Source: Kingdonia uniflora (taxonomy: Eukaryota; Streptophyta; Magnoliopsida; Ranunculales; Circaeasteraceae). Taken from it: a DNA stretch of 64,000 nt. The translations under genes and the position numbers were made by a program. Location of the stretch: the NCBI GenBank assembly GCA_014058105.1, contig JACGCM010001752.1:434001-498000 (forward strand), written 5' to 3'. Below the pieces are notes generated by a model. The model saw only the letters and a list, made by a program, of their open reading frames with translations, made no database searches and was not told the DNA's origin. Below, one piece after another: positions 33,720 to 45,161 of this stretch. The stretch's first letter is position 1. Each line of letters opens with the position of its first letter.

Positions 33720-34777
33720 CGTAGTCTACCATGTTACTTATTTAAGGACTGCACTAGCTACTTAATTTTAACTCCCTTAAGATGCTTTTAATGTCTGCAG
33801 CTCCAGTGGTTTGACGATCAGATAATGGGTTTTGAAAAGACTAAGGAAGCGATCAAGGTTAAACTTGGAGAAGCAAAAGCAAACAAGCTATGCAATGAGG
33901 CCATCTACTATATTGGAATCGGTATCCAAATAAATGCCTACCACTTCCATTTGAATTCTTACATAGCTATGATTTGTAAATGACTAGAAACCGTACTATT
34001 TTTTTTATCTCCGTCCTCTTTTTACAGGGAGCAACGACTATGTCAACAATTTCTTGCAACCTTTCTTAGCAGATGGCCAACAGTATACGCATGACGATTT
34101 TGTCAATCTCTTAACCTTGACGTTAAAGAAACAACTCTAGGTACATTGTAGCCTCATTTTCTGTAAACACGCAGTAGGTAGCATGTCTAACAATTTAATG
34201 GGTTACGGAAAATTGTTTTCAGTGGCCTCAGTCCTTTGGGTTGTATTCCATTGCAAAGAGTGAAATCACAAAATGGGAGAATGTTTAAAGCGTGTTAATC
34301 AGTGGATACTACAGTTCAACTCCAAAGTTCGTAATATCCTCATCTCACTCAACCAGCATCTTCCTACCGCAGAACTAAATTTCATAGACACATTCTCAAC
34401 AGTTTCTGATCTAATACGCAATCCCAATATCTACTATAAAAATTTGAACTTCGATACTTGATGATTGAAATATTAGTGTCCTCAAGTGTAACTACATACA
34501 GTCGTTGCCTTCAGGTTTCAAAGTGTCCAATACTTCTTGTTGCAAAGTAGACAGCTATTGGAGGCCTCTGTTTGCCCAACTCAAATATTTGCAGCAACCA
34601 CAAGGAATACATATTTTGGGATGCCTTCCATCCAACTGATGCTGCAAATGTTGTGATCGCCTATCATCTCTTCTCTACACTTTTTAATTTCACTTCAACA
34701 ACACCTTCCCCTTCTTCTCCTTCAGCTTCTCCTCATTAGCTAATTACCAACATAATTAAGTATTCAAATAAGACTTA

Positions 34778-35876
34778 GGGGTGTTTGTTTTTTGGCTTAC
34801 TCCTGAAGTGCTTAGGGTCTATTTGGATACAAGTGACTACGTTAACAAATGACTCCTTCAAAAAGTATCTTTAAGAACTAGTCTTTAAAAAAAACATGCA
34901 AGTTATTATGGTAATTATTGTTTTTAAGTTAGAAAGACTATAAAAAAAACTTTTAGTTGGGAAGTGAAAAGGTTTTAAAGATGTGGGAGATAAAATTTAG
35001 GGATGTGGGAGAGTGGTTTTAAGTCATTTAAGTTGAAGACATAAACTTATTTTTTAGGTTTCTCATTTTTGTCATTTTTTGACTTAAAATAAGTAGCTTA
35101 TTTTTATTATCCAAATATACATACTTGGCTTTTGACTTAAATAAGCAGAAAAGTAATTTATATTTGAAACTTTTGAATACAAATGACCTTCAAAAAGTAT
35201 TTTTAAGGACTCGTCTTTAAAAAACGTGTAAGTTAGTATGGTAATTACTGTTTTTAAGTAAGAAAAACTATAAAAAAAACTTTTTGTTGGGAAGTGGTAA
35301 AGTTTCAAAGATGTGGGAGAGTAAATTTAGGGATTTGGAAGAGTGGTTAGAGCATCCACAGCAGCCTCCCTAAACTTATTTTAAGGAGGCAAAAAGTAAT
35401 AAAATGGCTTTTATAGGCTCCTTCCCTATTTTTTCTTTCTTTCTCCTCAAGTATGAGGAGTCTAGAGAAATATTTGGTGAGTCATGTAGGACTCTTATAT
35501 TACGTGTAAAGTTACTTTAGAGGTTTAAAGTTAAAAAAAAATTATTTTTTGCCTTTTATTTTTAAACATAACTAATTTTAAGTGATTTAGGTAGTTAATT
35601 TTGTGATGTGGCTCCTTTTTGTAGGGAGTCTGCTACATCCACAACCTCAAAGTTGGGTTGAAACTCCTCAAAAATACTCCATATTATAGAGTGGCTGTTG
35701 TGGATGCTCTAAGTCCTTTAAGTTGAAGACATAATAAGCTTATTTTTTAGGCTTCTCATTTTTGCCACTTTTTGACTTAAAATAAGTAGCTTATTTTTAT
35801 CATCCAAATATACCTACTTGGCTTTTGACTTCAATAAGTATAAAAGTAGCTTATATTTGGGTATCCAAACAGCCCC
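34778..35876. mobile_element. PIF/Harbinger-like element with internal duplication, TSD TTA
   Basis: Ends GGGGTGTTTG and, inverted, GGGGCTGTTTGG, with TTA at 34775-34777 and 35877-35879. It holds two direct copies of a ~340-bp AT-rich unit (about 34830-35160 and 35185-35860; shared aaaaagtat, ctagtctttaaaaaa, gatgtgggaga, gacttaaaataagtagc). The second copy is interrupted by the MITE at 35350-35709. It has no protein coding capacity. Confidence 0.75.
35350..35709. mobile_element. MITE nested in the PIF-like element
   Basis: Ends GAGCATCCACAGCAG and, inverted, GAGCATCCACAACAG, bounded by TTA (35347-35349) and TAA (35710-35712). The first copy of the host repeat gives the empty site: ggttttaagtc at 34992-35002 against ggtta[MITE]taagtc here. 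Confidence 0.85.
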
Positions 35877-35879
35877 TTA

Positions 35880-36233
35880 ATAAGGGTATTAAGAACTTGA
35901 AGTGGTGTTTCATTTTTGTTTTACTAGTCAGTAAGCAGTTGTAGCAAAAACTAATAAGTTGTTTTGACTAGCTTACTAGTTATTCACCACTCTTTTTTTA
36001 TTTTTCTCCCTGTACTGCCCCTCATCACCTAAGAAAAATTTGTTCTTTGACAAAAGGAAGATCTCAACAAACAAAAAAACTCTCTCGTTCTCCATTTTTG
36101 TACTCCATATCCCTCACGATTCTCTCTAATTTGCAAGTTCGAAAACTCTCTCTCTCTCAACTCGCAAACAAACATCCATCTATAACATCCATTTATTGTA
36201 AAAATTATTTGGATATAAAAATATGTATGTGTG
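35880..36233. other. Intergenic, AT-rich
   Basis: Contains CT-rich short tracts (ctctctctctc near 36145) and no recognisable gene. Confidence 0.4.
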
Positions 36234-36410
36234 ATTGTAAGAGCATATGCAACAGCTAGATGAAGAATCGCATGGAGAGGATAGAGAGTAAATTCATCCT
36301 CTTTTCTCTCTAATCCACCCGCAACTATTGTAAGAGCATATGCAAGAGCTAGGTGAAGAATAGCATGGCGAGGATATAGAGTGAATTCACCCTCTTCTCT
36401 CTAATCCACC
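36234..36410. repeat. 93-bp tandem duplication
   Basis: Copies at 36234-36326 and 36327-36410, both starting attgtaagagcatatgcaa and ending ctctctaatccacc. The gagcatatgcaacagctag start resembles MITE termini of the gagcatctccaacag type. Confidence 0.85.
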
Positions 36411-37869
36411 AACAGCTAGATAGATTAGCCTATGTGGCAACCCGAAATCCACATTGAGGGTGGTCATCAAAAACCAATTATATAATGACACTTGTCAAGA
36501 TTTTAATAACTCATGCCCTCATTTTCGAACTAAGGCATTAAAAACGTTGCGATCTTGACATGTGGCTAGATCTAAGACATTAGTTGTCCTACACAGTTTT
36601 GAAGTGCGATGAGTAGTATTCACCTTATTTAATGGTAAAATTGTTGTGGGGTGGATTGCGTCCACCTTTTTGTTACATATGGCCTGAAGTGGTTGTGTGG
36701 TGGTAGGGTACTAATTCAAGTTATTTCGTAATGTTACAACTTGTATTATATTTTTAACAAGGGTATTTAATTCATTTATTAGCATTCCGCACTTTTTGAA
36801 AATAATAAAACACTTAATATCATTAAACAGTATTCAACATTCAGCACTTAAAAAACAAACACCCCTTTTAGCATTAAAGTGTTTCAATGATCAGTTACAA
36901 ATATAAACAAAAGTCTCACAATAATGTCAATTATATTCTACAATGATGTTAATGAACTTCACATCATTACACATTTTTCATCTCTTTTCCCTAAACATGC
37001 TTCTAATATTTGATTTCCAAGTGTGAAATTTGTGGCTTACGAGTGTTTCAGAAATAGTGAAAATTACAATATCCTTTAAGGCCACTGGGTATCAAAAAAA
37101 AAAAAAAAACCATGGGATTTGAGTACTAGATATTGGGTGTCAAAAGGAAAAAAAAATTCAAAACTAAAAACAATGTTTTGGTATAAAATAAAATAAAAAT
37201 CAATATTGCTCTCAGATTAAGGGACAAAGTTTTTCCACATTACAACTTCCAGAGAGAAAAAAAGGTATTCGTAACAACATTTCAGAACCCGCACGCTTTC
37301 AAGCTCCATTGAAAATAAGGAATCAAGTAAACCCCTATTTTCAAAGAATAGAAAGTGAGAGGGTTCAATGAAACATTACAGAAGAGGCTCTTCTCTCTTT
37401 TAGTTCTCTTCAGTGTGGTTAAAGCAAAATAAATCATCATTGAGCAAATATATTTTTTATATTAGAAAACATATGTTGGACCTACGAGAAAGAGCAGGAC
37501 TCCATTGTAAATATTGGAATCTGCATGTCCAAAAAGGTACTTTTGGTTTTGCAGCTCTTCTTGTAAAACCTACCTCTCTCATTTGAGAGAGAGAGAGAGA
37601 GAGAGATTGAAAAACAAGATGAAGAGTGCTAGGGTTTGAGAGAAAATTAAAAAAGGAAAATGAGGGAGAAGGTGACCTGAGAACCTGAGGTGAATTTATA
37701 AGAGAAAGTTTAGGGCTTTCATGGTTGCTTTTGAGGAGAGTGGGCTTGGTTTTACATTAATTTGCGAGAGTACCACTCAATCCTCCCAATTTTTATTTAT
37801 GTAACTTTGCTAGGGCCTACCTATACCTATATTATGGCCCTTCCTTAGCGTCGTCCACTAGGTATCGTT
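36411..37869. other. Intergenic, no gene recognised
   Basis: AT-rich sequence with an A16 run (37097-37112) and an AG microsatellite (37584-37606). No conserved reading frame. Confidence 0.5.
37584..37606. repeat. AG microsatellite
   Basis: gagagagagagagagagagag following ctctctcatttgagag, a short inverted context. Confidence 0.85.
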
Positions 37870-38240
37870 AAGGTAAGAGCATCTCCAGCAGCAAGTTTGA
37901 ATTTGGGTGTGGGCTCTGACAATTTCACAATTGGCCCACAAAAACCCTAACTTAAACTCTACTAGTTTTAGCATGGGTGTGAGTTGTATTTTATTTTTTT
38001 TAATTTAGTCCGCACGGTAATCTTTAGTCTGCGCGGTATTTTTAGTTCGCGCAACTATTCATCACCTCTCTCAAATCAATAAAAAATTAATAAAAAATAT
38101 TTAAACGCGTCGGTGATCAAAACACCGCACAGTAATCAAAAGTACGTCTAACTCATTTTTTTGAGTTTGAAGAGCTCAAACTCAGTTGGGTTCTGACACA
38201 GCCACGTAAGCCAATCCACACCCGTTTTTCATCTACTGGG
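37870..38240. mobile_element. Probable MITE or MITE remnant
   Basis: Starts taagagcatctccagcagc, the same terminus as the other MITEs in the window. A weak inverted partner (tctactgggaggct) occurs at 38232-38245. The right boundary and TSD are unclear. Confidence 0.4.
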
Positions 38241-38243
38241 AGG

Positions 38244-39132
38244 CTAAAAGTTTGGGTTTGTATACTCGGTCACATTGGACTTACCCTGACATAGGTTTTG
38301 TAGTCGCATAAAAATTTCACGCTCATAACCGATTGGGATAAACTGCTTCACAAAATCCCGACGCATTTGTCCCCATTCAATCATTGGCAGATACCCCTGC
38401 TGAATACGACCAATTCGCACACTATTCCACCAAGTAAGTGCATAACCCAAGAGCTTTGTCTCGATGAACATTACTCGATTGGGATCCCCATACTTTTATA
38501 TGCAAAATTTTTGTCAACTCGGGTAATCCAATCCATAAAGGCATCCAGGTCTAATTTCCCGCCAAACTCCGCAATATTAAGCTTAACATCGTGTTGAAGA
38601 GAAGTAAGAATGCGAGTAAAAACAGAGAGGTCGTTACCTTCCGATGACTGTTGTTGATAGCGAGGAGGTGGAGGTGCATGATTAGGATTGCCTCCAAGGT
38701 GTTGTCATTGTTCGAGCCTCTTTCCCGATCAACCCTGTGATTAATGTTCATTCTCTCAAATTGTTCATGCGACCCATTTTCACAACCTTGTCCCTCTTGA
38801 GTAGTTGTTTGAGGATGACGTGGTAGTTGTACATAAAGAGTATCCTCATGGAAATGATTAAAAAACAAGTCTTCAGTTAATGATTCAAAAGGTTCTTTGT
38901 CTTCATCATAAACTGATTTTTTTGATTGTTGCTCATCGAAAACCTCTGAATTTTCTGCACTCGTAGCCACTTCTCCAGTAGTGTTTGACGCCTTATTTTT
39001 GGGTAACAATAAAAGCCTAAAACATTCTTGTATCTTGGACATCCCATCTTTTAGCTCATCGATCGACCCCTCAATGCGATCAACACGTGTGTCAAGACTA
39101 GGTGGTCTCCCTACCGGTCTCTTACCTGCCAT
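38244..39132 (-). pseudogene. Ty3/gypsy gag fragment
   Basis: From 39132 the minus strand reads MAGKRPVGRPPSLDTRVDRI, a predicted coiled coil (IDELKDGMSKIQE), an acidic linker, then, after a frameshift near 38620, TKLLGYALTWWNS, WGQMRRDFVKQFIP and LQNLCQGKSNVTEYT. This is the retrotransposon gag capsid signature (W..l...F...F.p.....l..L.QG..sV.eY). The fragment ends at 38244, before any zinc knuckle or protease. It belongs to the same element as the PBS and LTR at 39661-39956. Confidence 0.8.
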
Positions 39133-39660
39133 AGGAGAGGAAAATTTTTTTTAGTAAATACTTCTTTTCTTGTTTGTTGTTGGCCATTCCTCACAGCAGC
39201 AACATATACTTTAGAATAGGGAGTGAAGAAAGAAGCAACTGCCAGAGCAAATCTACTTATACTTTACAACAAGCTTATCAAATCAACAACAGTTGGAGGA
39301 CCAATTTAACATAACTACCAGAAGTGCAATATTAGAATTCAAGAAGCACATCAAATCTCTTATCCCAATTATGGGAGAAGAAAGAGAGAAAAAGATTAAA
39401 CTCAAAACCTTACTACGGATATGGAGATTATAGGGAAAAATTTTGTGGGCAAGAAAACTTTGCTTCAAGAAATCTCAGGTCGGAATTATATATCTAGAAT
39501 CAATCTTTACGGGAAAAAAATAAAATAAAAAAATAATCAGAAAAAGAACTTCAATATATTATGAGTAAGCACTAAATCAAATCGAAAATCCACAGGGAGA
39601 GAAGATTAAATTGTGAAATCAGACATTGAAAATCGTAAAAATTTAGGTGCGCTACGAAAA

Positions 39661-39956
39661 AGAACTGGCTCTGGTACCAATTTGATAGTAAACGCTCAAC
39701 GCCGAAGTTAAATCGAGAAGCTTAAAATCAACTTAAAACTAAATTAGGCCTAAACTTTGAACTTTATTCAATCACAACTAAGAAATAAACTTACACCACC
39801 CTCTCCCTCAACCCTAATCCTCCTACAATAACAAAAGACATCAAAATAAAAGCAACTCCAATAGTTAAACCCCTAATTTAATAAGCTAAAATAAAAAGAG
39901 ACGACGTCCACTAGGAGCTGTTCAAAAAACTTGGAGCTGTTCACATCACCGTCACA
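39661..39956 (-). mobile_element. PBS and 5' LTR of the truncated gypsy element
   Basis: On the minus strand, TTGGTACCAGAGCC (rc of 39667-39680) is an initiator-Met-type PBS two bases after an LTR end ...TTTACTATCA. The LTR runs to 39956, where it begins TGTGACGGTGATGTGAAC, and is about 274 bp long. The 3' LTR and all of pol are missing to the left, so no TSD can be confirmed. The 39133-39660 stretch is the leader between PBS and gag. Confidence 0.7.
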
Positions 39957-40736
39957 TTTAATATTTATTCTAATAGGCTAGATACATGAAAGAGTATTCC
40001 TTGTTCCATGTTTTCTTTGAAAGAAACCCAGTAAGCATAAAATCGAGTTTCCTTCCAATCACATCTATACAATGCTCTGATCAAATCCCAAATATTCTTT
40101 GATCATCTCCGAAGATGAGGACTAGTTTTTGGGAAAACCATCTCAATATATATCAAATATTCATGAGAGAATAGAGGTTTTAAAGAATTATATATTGTGA
40201 TATTTTAGACAAGCATTGCATTTTCAAAATGTTGAATTTCTACCAAGCATAAAGAGCAAGCTTTGCATCTGTCTGATTATGGATTTCTCCCAGGTATAAT
40301 ATATCAAATGTGAGAGGCTAGAGCCTGCTATGTACGAAGAACCAACAATGAACTAACAGTGGCCAAAGCAAAGTATCATATCACAAAAACTCCATCTTAA
40401 TTTCCAGTTGATGTTAGTTCAGGGGTCAGAACTGTTTGAACAAATACAATATTCTAGAACAAGCAACAGATCTAATTAAGCCTCGTTCCAAAAATACATT
40501 CCAACAGACAACGGCTCTCAAAAGTTGCAATGATACATAGTGTCAAGATGGAAACACGATAATCTAGAACAAGCAGTAGATCATGTGAGCCTCATTCCGA
40601 ATTTCCAATTCAACAGACAAAGGCTCTCAAAAATTGCAATGTTGCAGTGTCAAAATGGTTTGTGTGCTTCATCGGGTTAACGAATTGTCTGCGTCTTAGT
40701 ATCAGATAGCATATTCATACCCCATATCAGCATCCC
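39957..40736. other. 3' flank of the glucanase gene with a tract shared with 28330-28620
   Basis: 40440-40660 contains a ~120-bp tandem duplication (two copies of tctagaacaagca...ggctctcaaaa.ttgcaatg...gtcaa.atgg). Probably includes the 3' UTR of the minus-strand glucanase. Confidence 0.55.
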
Positions 40737-43700
40737 CTACAAGAAAACTGCAATCCAGAGTAGTAACAAACTAATGACGACTGCACTTCTTGTAACACCA
40801 ATATCACAGGAATGAGGTGAAGAGGCAGAAAGCGATGAGTTAGTTGACGGAGCCAATGACGTGCCATTTATGAAGGTACCATTCTTACCACCACTACATA
40901 AAAGTGAACAAAAATCAAGGTATCAGTATCACACTATCATGTTCCTACAAAAAGGCTTTGGTGAAACATATTGCAAATAAATATCACTAACAATTAGTAA
41001 TGCAAATAAATCTTATGAAGACAAGCTTGTTTTATTACCTTCCAGAAAATGAACATGAGCCGTGACCTGACCCAACAGAATAAGCATATCTCAGTAACTC
41101 GTAGTGTGATAATAGAAAAAAATGACAAAAACGAAAATATATACCACATCTTAGGAAAGGAAAAATACTTCAAGGATTGGCGACTTACTTGGGTCAGTGG
41201 TAGTAATCATTGCAACCCCATTGAAGTTGCAAGTACCCAAAGCCATTCCCGTTTGATGGTAATACGTATCGAAAGCATAAGATGCATGTGCTTCCACATT
41301 ATCTGGGTCATAGCAAGGTTGTCCTTGCAACAAAGGAGAGCAATCCACCTTCCCAGGCCCACAAGCCCAATCTATCGCAGCCTGCAACATTTTGGGATCT
41401 GCACCATCCTTTGCAGTGCAAAAGGTTTGATTTGTAGTGTCATTTGCCAAGATTACACCAGAGCCAGTTAAATGCATGATATAAGTTGGAACCCCATTGG
41501 CATCAAACAAACCCCAGTTCTTTTCCGATACTGGTCCATCCTTTGAGTCCTCGTTATAGAGCTCATAGATGAAAGTGCTAACCGCTATCCCTGGGTGCTT
41601 GGGTGTTCCAGTGCTGTTAAGAATATGTCGTATCAGATTACTGTTGTATGTATTGGCATTATCCATTGTTGCAGCAGGCTCATTTGCATCACCTTTTGAT
41701 GGCCATCCAGTCTCCGTTACTACAATAGGAATATTGGTGAAATTCAAGTAAGCCATGGCAAAGTAAGTCGCATCAATCAAAGCATCGAAGACGTTGGTAT
41801 AGTGAAGAAGAGTGTTGGAATCAACTGCTTCTTTGTTTGGAGGAAGTGTACGAAAGAGGGCATAATCCAATGGGATAACATCATTTGATTGCATGTAATC
41901 ATAGTAAGGATAAACATTGAGCATCAAGGGCGAACCCGTGGATTGCAGGAACTTGAGCATAGGGACCATAACCAAATCCCATGACCGATTGAAGAACGCC
42001 TGGGAAGGTGGAAATGAATCGAGGATTATAGAGGAAGAGTGTGGTGTAGAGACCTTGATTTGATTATCAAGATTAGACGCCACTAGTGCAGAGTGGATGA
42101 ACTTCAGGGCAGAAACAAGAATAGGTGCAGCATTTGGAAGGGTGGTGAGAATCTCTGAGCCAACAGCTATGGCAGTAATGTTGGTGGCAGGGACATGGGC
42201 AACAACATTCCGAGTTACCCAGTTGGCAGCAGTGGCATTGGACTGACCCACACCTAGAAGTTCATTATTAGGGACTGACACAGTAACACGTATGCCCGAG
42301 TTGGCAAGTGCAAGTAACATAGCACGGTCGGCATCATAGAGCCTGACATGTCGGATCTGCTGAGCTTTGAGTAGGGCAACCACCTGAGTTGGATTTGGCA
42401 TATCAGAAAGATCGGTACCAACGTTCACACCAATAAATGCTTCTGTAAGAATAACAAGTAAAGTGCAGGTTCAGAATTTTGAATATCGGACTATCCATTG
42501 TTGGCAATTAGTAACACCATTCATCAGTACATATTAGAATCCTAGTATACAGCTTCAGTAACAACTAAATTACAAATAACTAAGAACTGCTGATAGGGGT
42601 TTGGCACCCCGGACAGTAGTTTGTACTATACTAATAAAGAATAGATCACATCTTCAGGATTTCCAATTCCAAAGATGACCACATTGACAGTCACAAAACC
42701 CTCTTACTCTCCTTACTACTACTAGAAAAATATATGAAATGTACTAATTTCAAAAGCATGTCCAAAACCCCTTTAATGACACCGAGGGTCAAAACACAAT
42801 AGATTGAGCTTCACACAATTTGAAATTTTACCATGCTTTACGCATAGTCCAAAGGAGACAATGGCCCCCCACATCCCTATGTCACCACTATGGCACATTG
42901 GCACTATATATCAAACCAAAAAGAAGTGGTTCCCACTAGTAATATCCATGCCGCTCATACAGAGAAAAAAGGAGAATGGAAGAAAAACAAAATATTGTAC
43001 ACACATACAAAGTTGTCTACTGAATGCTCTATATTCTCAAACACGGCGCCCATTCATACTACTATCTCGAGGGACTCATGCGGTCATTTTCACGACTTTA
43101 TCAGTAAGACTTATTTTAGATTAATATTATTTAAAGTACTCACTCAGTATCTGAAGGGTTGTGAATAAAGTCAGATATATACAAACAAAGATAGACTATG
43201 CAACCTGTGAAATCCAGAAATTGACATATTCAAGAGGGGGAGGGGGGTGCGGGTTATATACATATTGTAGCCAGGTGATGAATCTAATACCCCTCAGAAT
43301 TAATCAACCACACTACTTGACCGGTAGGGAGGCTAAGGCTTTGCAGTTCAAGCCAGTCTTTCCCCAATTACATACATTGTCAACACAAGTTTTAAATGTA
43401 TGCCGATGTGATAATGTGACACCGAGCAAGGACTAATTTAAACTTGACAAACCTAATACCACTACCTCATTTTTCACCTGCTGTTGCTTTGTGGGGGTAT
43501 GTAAATGATGAAGATGAGCCTTAAATTGACAACAAATGCCATAAATGAAGGTACCATCATGTCATTATCACAAAAAATGGCAACCTGGGCTGCTTCAAAA
43601 CATCACTCCAACAAAGTATTTTAATTTCTGAATAATCATTATTACTTTGAAAGCATCTTCTTTTTCACATTCTTAAAAACCATCTATAGAGCTTTCAATC

Positions 43701-44048
43701 CACAAATAAGAAAAGAGCCAACAGCTAACTAAATGGGGCAAATCAAATTGGTTTTTGGAGGTGAGAGAAATGCCTCAAAAACAAAGATTTGATAAATAAA
43801 TAACCATCTTTATTAGCTCAAACTACAAATGGTCTCTCTCTGGGGTGTTGGGGAGTTAAGGGAAAAAGACCTCAAAAACAAAGATTTAACAACCCATTAC
43901 AAAGTTTATGAGCTCAAACCACCTCAAATTACAACTACAAAAGCTTAGAAAAAAAATAAAGAAACAATCATATCTTGAAGAACCACTCACCTTCATCAGC
44001 AGTAACAATGGAGAGCATTGTAAAGAGCAAGAACAGAAGCAGACCCAT
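40737..44048 (-). CDS. GPI-anchored glucan endo-1,3-beta-glucosidase (GH17 + X8/CBM43)
   Basis: Four exons on the minus strand, 44048-43991, 42442-41189, 41066-41039 and 40893-40737, give 498 codons with every junction GT..AG and in frame. Residues 1-17 are a signal peptide (MGLLLFLLFTMLSIVTA). The GH17 barrel starts FIGVNVGTDLSDMPNP and carries AVGSEIL (proton donor Glu), MLNVYPYYDY and VVTETGWPS (nucleophile Glu). The X8/CBM43 domain has QTFCTAKDGAD, AIDWACG, CSPLLQGQPCYDPDN and ASYAFDTYYH, closing with DPSHGSCSFSGS; the tiny 28-bp exon 3 supplies the last Cys. A Ser-rich linker and a final hydrophobic tail indicate a GPI anchor. Such enzymes hydrolyse callose at the plasma membrane and plasmodesmata. 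No damage is seen. Confidence 0.96.
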
Positions 44049-45161
44049 TGAACCCTTCAGCTGTAACCACTACAGAGAGAGAGAAGAACAGTGGAAGAGA
44101 GAGTGTGAGAATTAAAATAGCAATTTAAAAAAGTAAGGAAGAGGGTTTTGTCGTTGTGGGATATGTGTTGAGATGTCAGATGAATCCAACGGTCCAGATT
44201 TGATATGGGTACAATGCAAAGGGTACTTGGAGACTGTAGCTATTGGAGAGTGAGTACCCATTGTAGCCGTTTGGGTAGAGAATCAGTGACAGTGAAAACG
44301 GTCAAATTTTCAGGCCTTTTTGTTCTTGTATTTATATCAGCAAATGGTTTGTATCCCCAAGTTTCAACACTACTCCATCACGTCGTAGTCCCAGATTAAA
44401 TTCCAAGTCTTCAATTTAATGGCATCCAGGTTTTAGCAGCTCATAGACACCAAGTCTGTATTCAAAAATTTAGCTTGCATTTCTGAAAGGGAAGAAAACC
44501 GTGAAATATTACAATTCTTACAGTCGAGTATTGGAAGGATTACAACACTGCCTTGAATGTTTTGTAGATTTTGCAGGGATTAGGTTAAGTATCAGCAAAA
44601 ATATTAGTAAATTCTAGATTTCCTTTTTTGTTTTCCTCGATCCAACAAATCTTGGACCTCTTATGCACAAGGCACCAACCAAACTGCTGTTCTTTCTTGA
44701 GATTTTGCATCATCAGTCACTCTCCTAAATGTACCTGCCATCATCATCCCCATTGACGACTACAGAAACAGATTCGTTGTATGGTTCCCATTGCAGAAAT
44801 CTGCGACGAAGAACTTCAGCAAATTAAATGTATCTGCAGTAAAATGTCCCACCTATACTTCAAGTTTGCTAGGAAATTAAACACATGATACTCAACCATG
44901 AGAATAGATACAATATCTTCCAGACAGTAAACCAAAATAATGACTCTGCAAGAGAGCATATCAAAAATACATCAAAAGAGAATAGGGAACTGACTCTTAT
45001 GGTCACAATCTCAATATTAATTTACAAACGACCAAAAAAATTATAATAAATAATAAATTACATTACAAAGTGAGGATATTAAATGAAATCACAGCAGATA
45101 TTTCTGGCAGAGATAATTACGGTCCATGAATGATGCAGTCCACCATCCTGCGGCAACTCCG
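44049..45161. other. Glucanase promoter/5' UTR and 3' UTR of the next gene
   Basis: The first ~60 bp upstream of the glucanase ATG is AG/CT-rich (ctctctctgtagtgg on the minus strand). No other gene is recognised. The right part should hold the 3' UTR of the minus-strand gene ending at 45162. Confidence 0.5.

Larger units (their letters stand above)
29319..34737 (+). pseudogene. GDSL esterase/lipase pseudogene, hit by two LTR elements
   Basis: Exon 1 (about 29319-29518 plus 32139-32159) encodes a hydrophobic leader, then TFIFGDSLAEVGNNNF (block I, catalytic Ser in GDS), PWYGVDY and TGRFTNG. The copia element at 29519-32133 splits it, and the frame resumes as RTVRDII before a GTAAGC donor. Exon 2 (32223-32318) has KGVNYASGGAGILNDTG (block II). 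Exon 3 (33803-33923) has FEKTKEAIKVKLGEAKANKLCNE. Exon 4 (34029-34140) has GSNDYVNNFLQPFLADGQQY (block III), then a stop. A later exon has SGLSPLGCIP, a frameshift, and LKRVNQWILQFNSKV. The last exon, after another frameshift, has WDAFHPTDAAN (block V, catalytic Asp and His) and a Ser/Pro-rich tail. No ATG sits in the expected place. The family are secreted plant esterases of cutin and lipid metabolism. Confidence 0.9.

Noticed and set aside
41049..41751. Plus-strand frames over the glucanase
   Set aside because: Antisense shadows of the glucanase exon 2.
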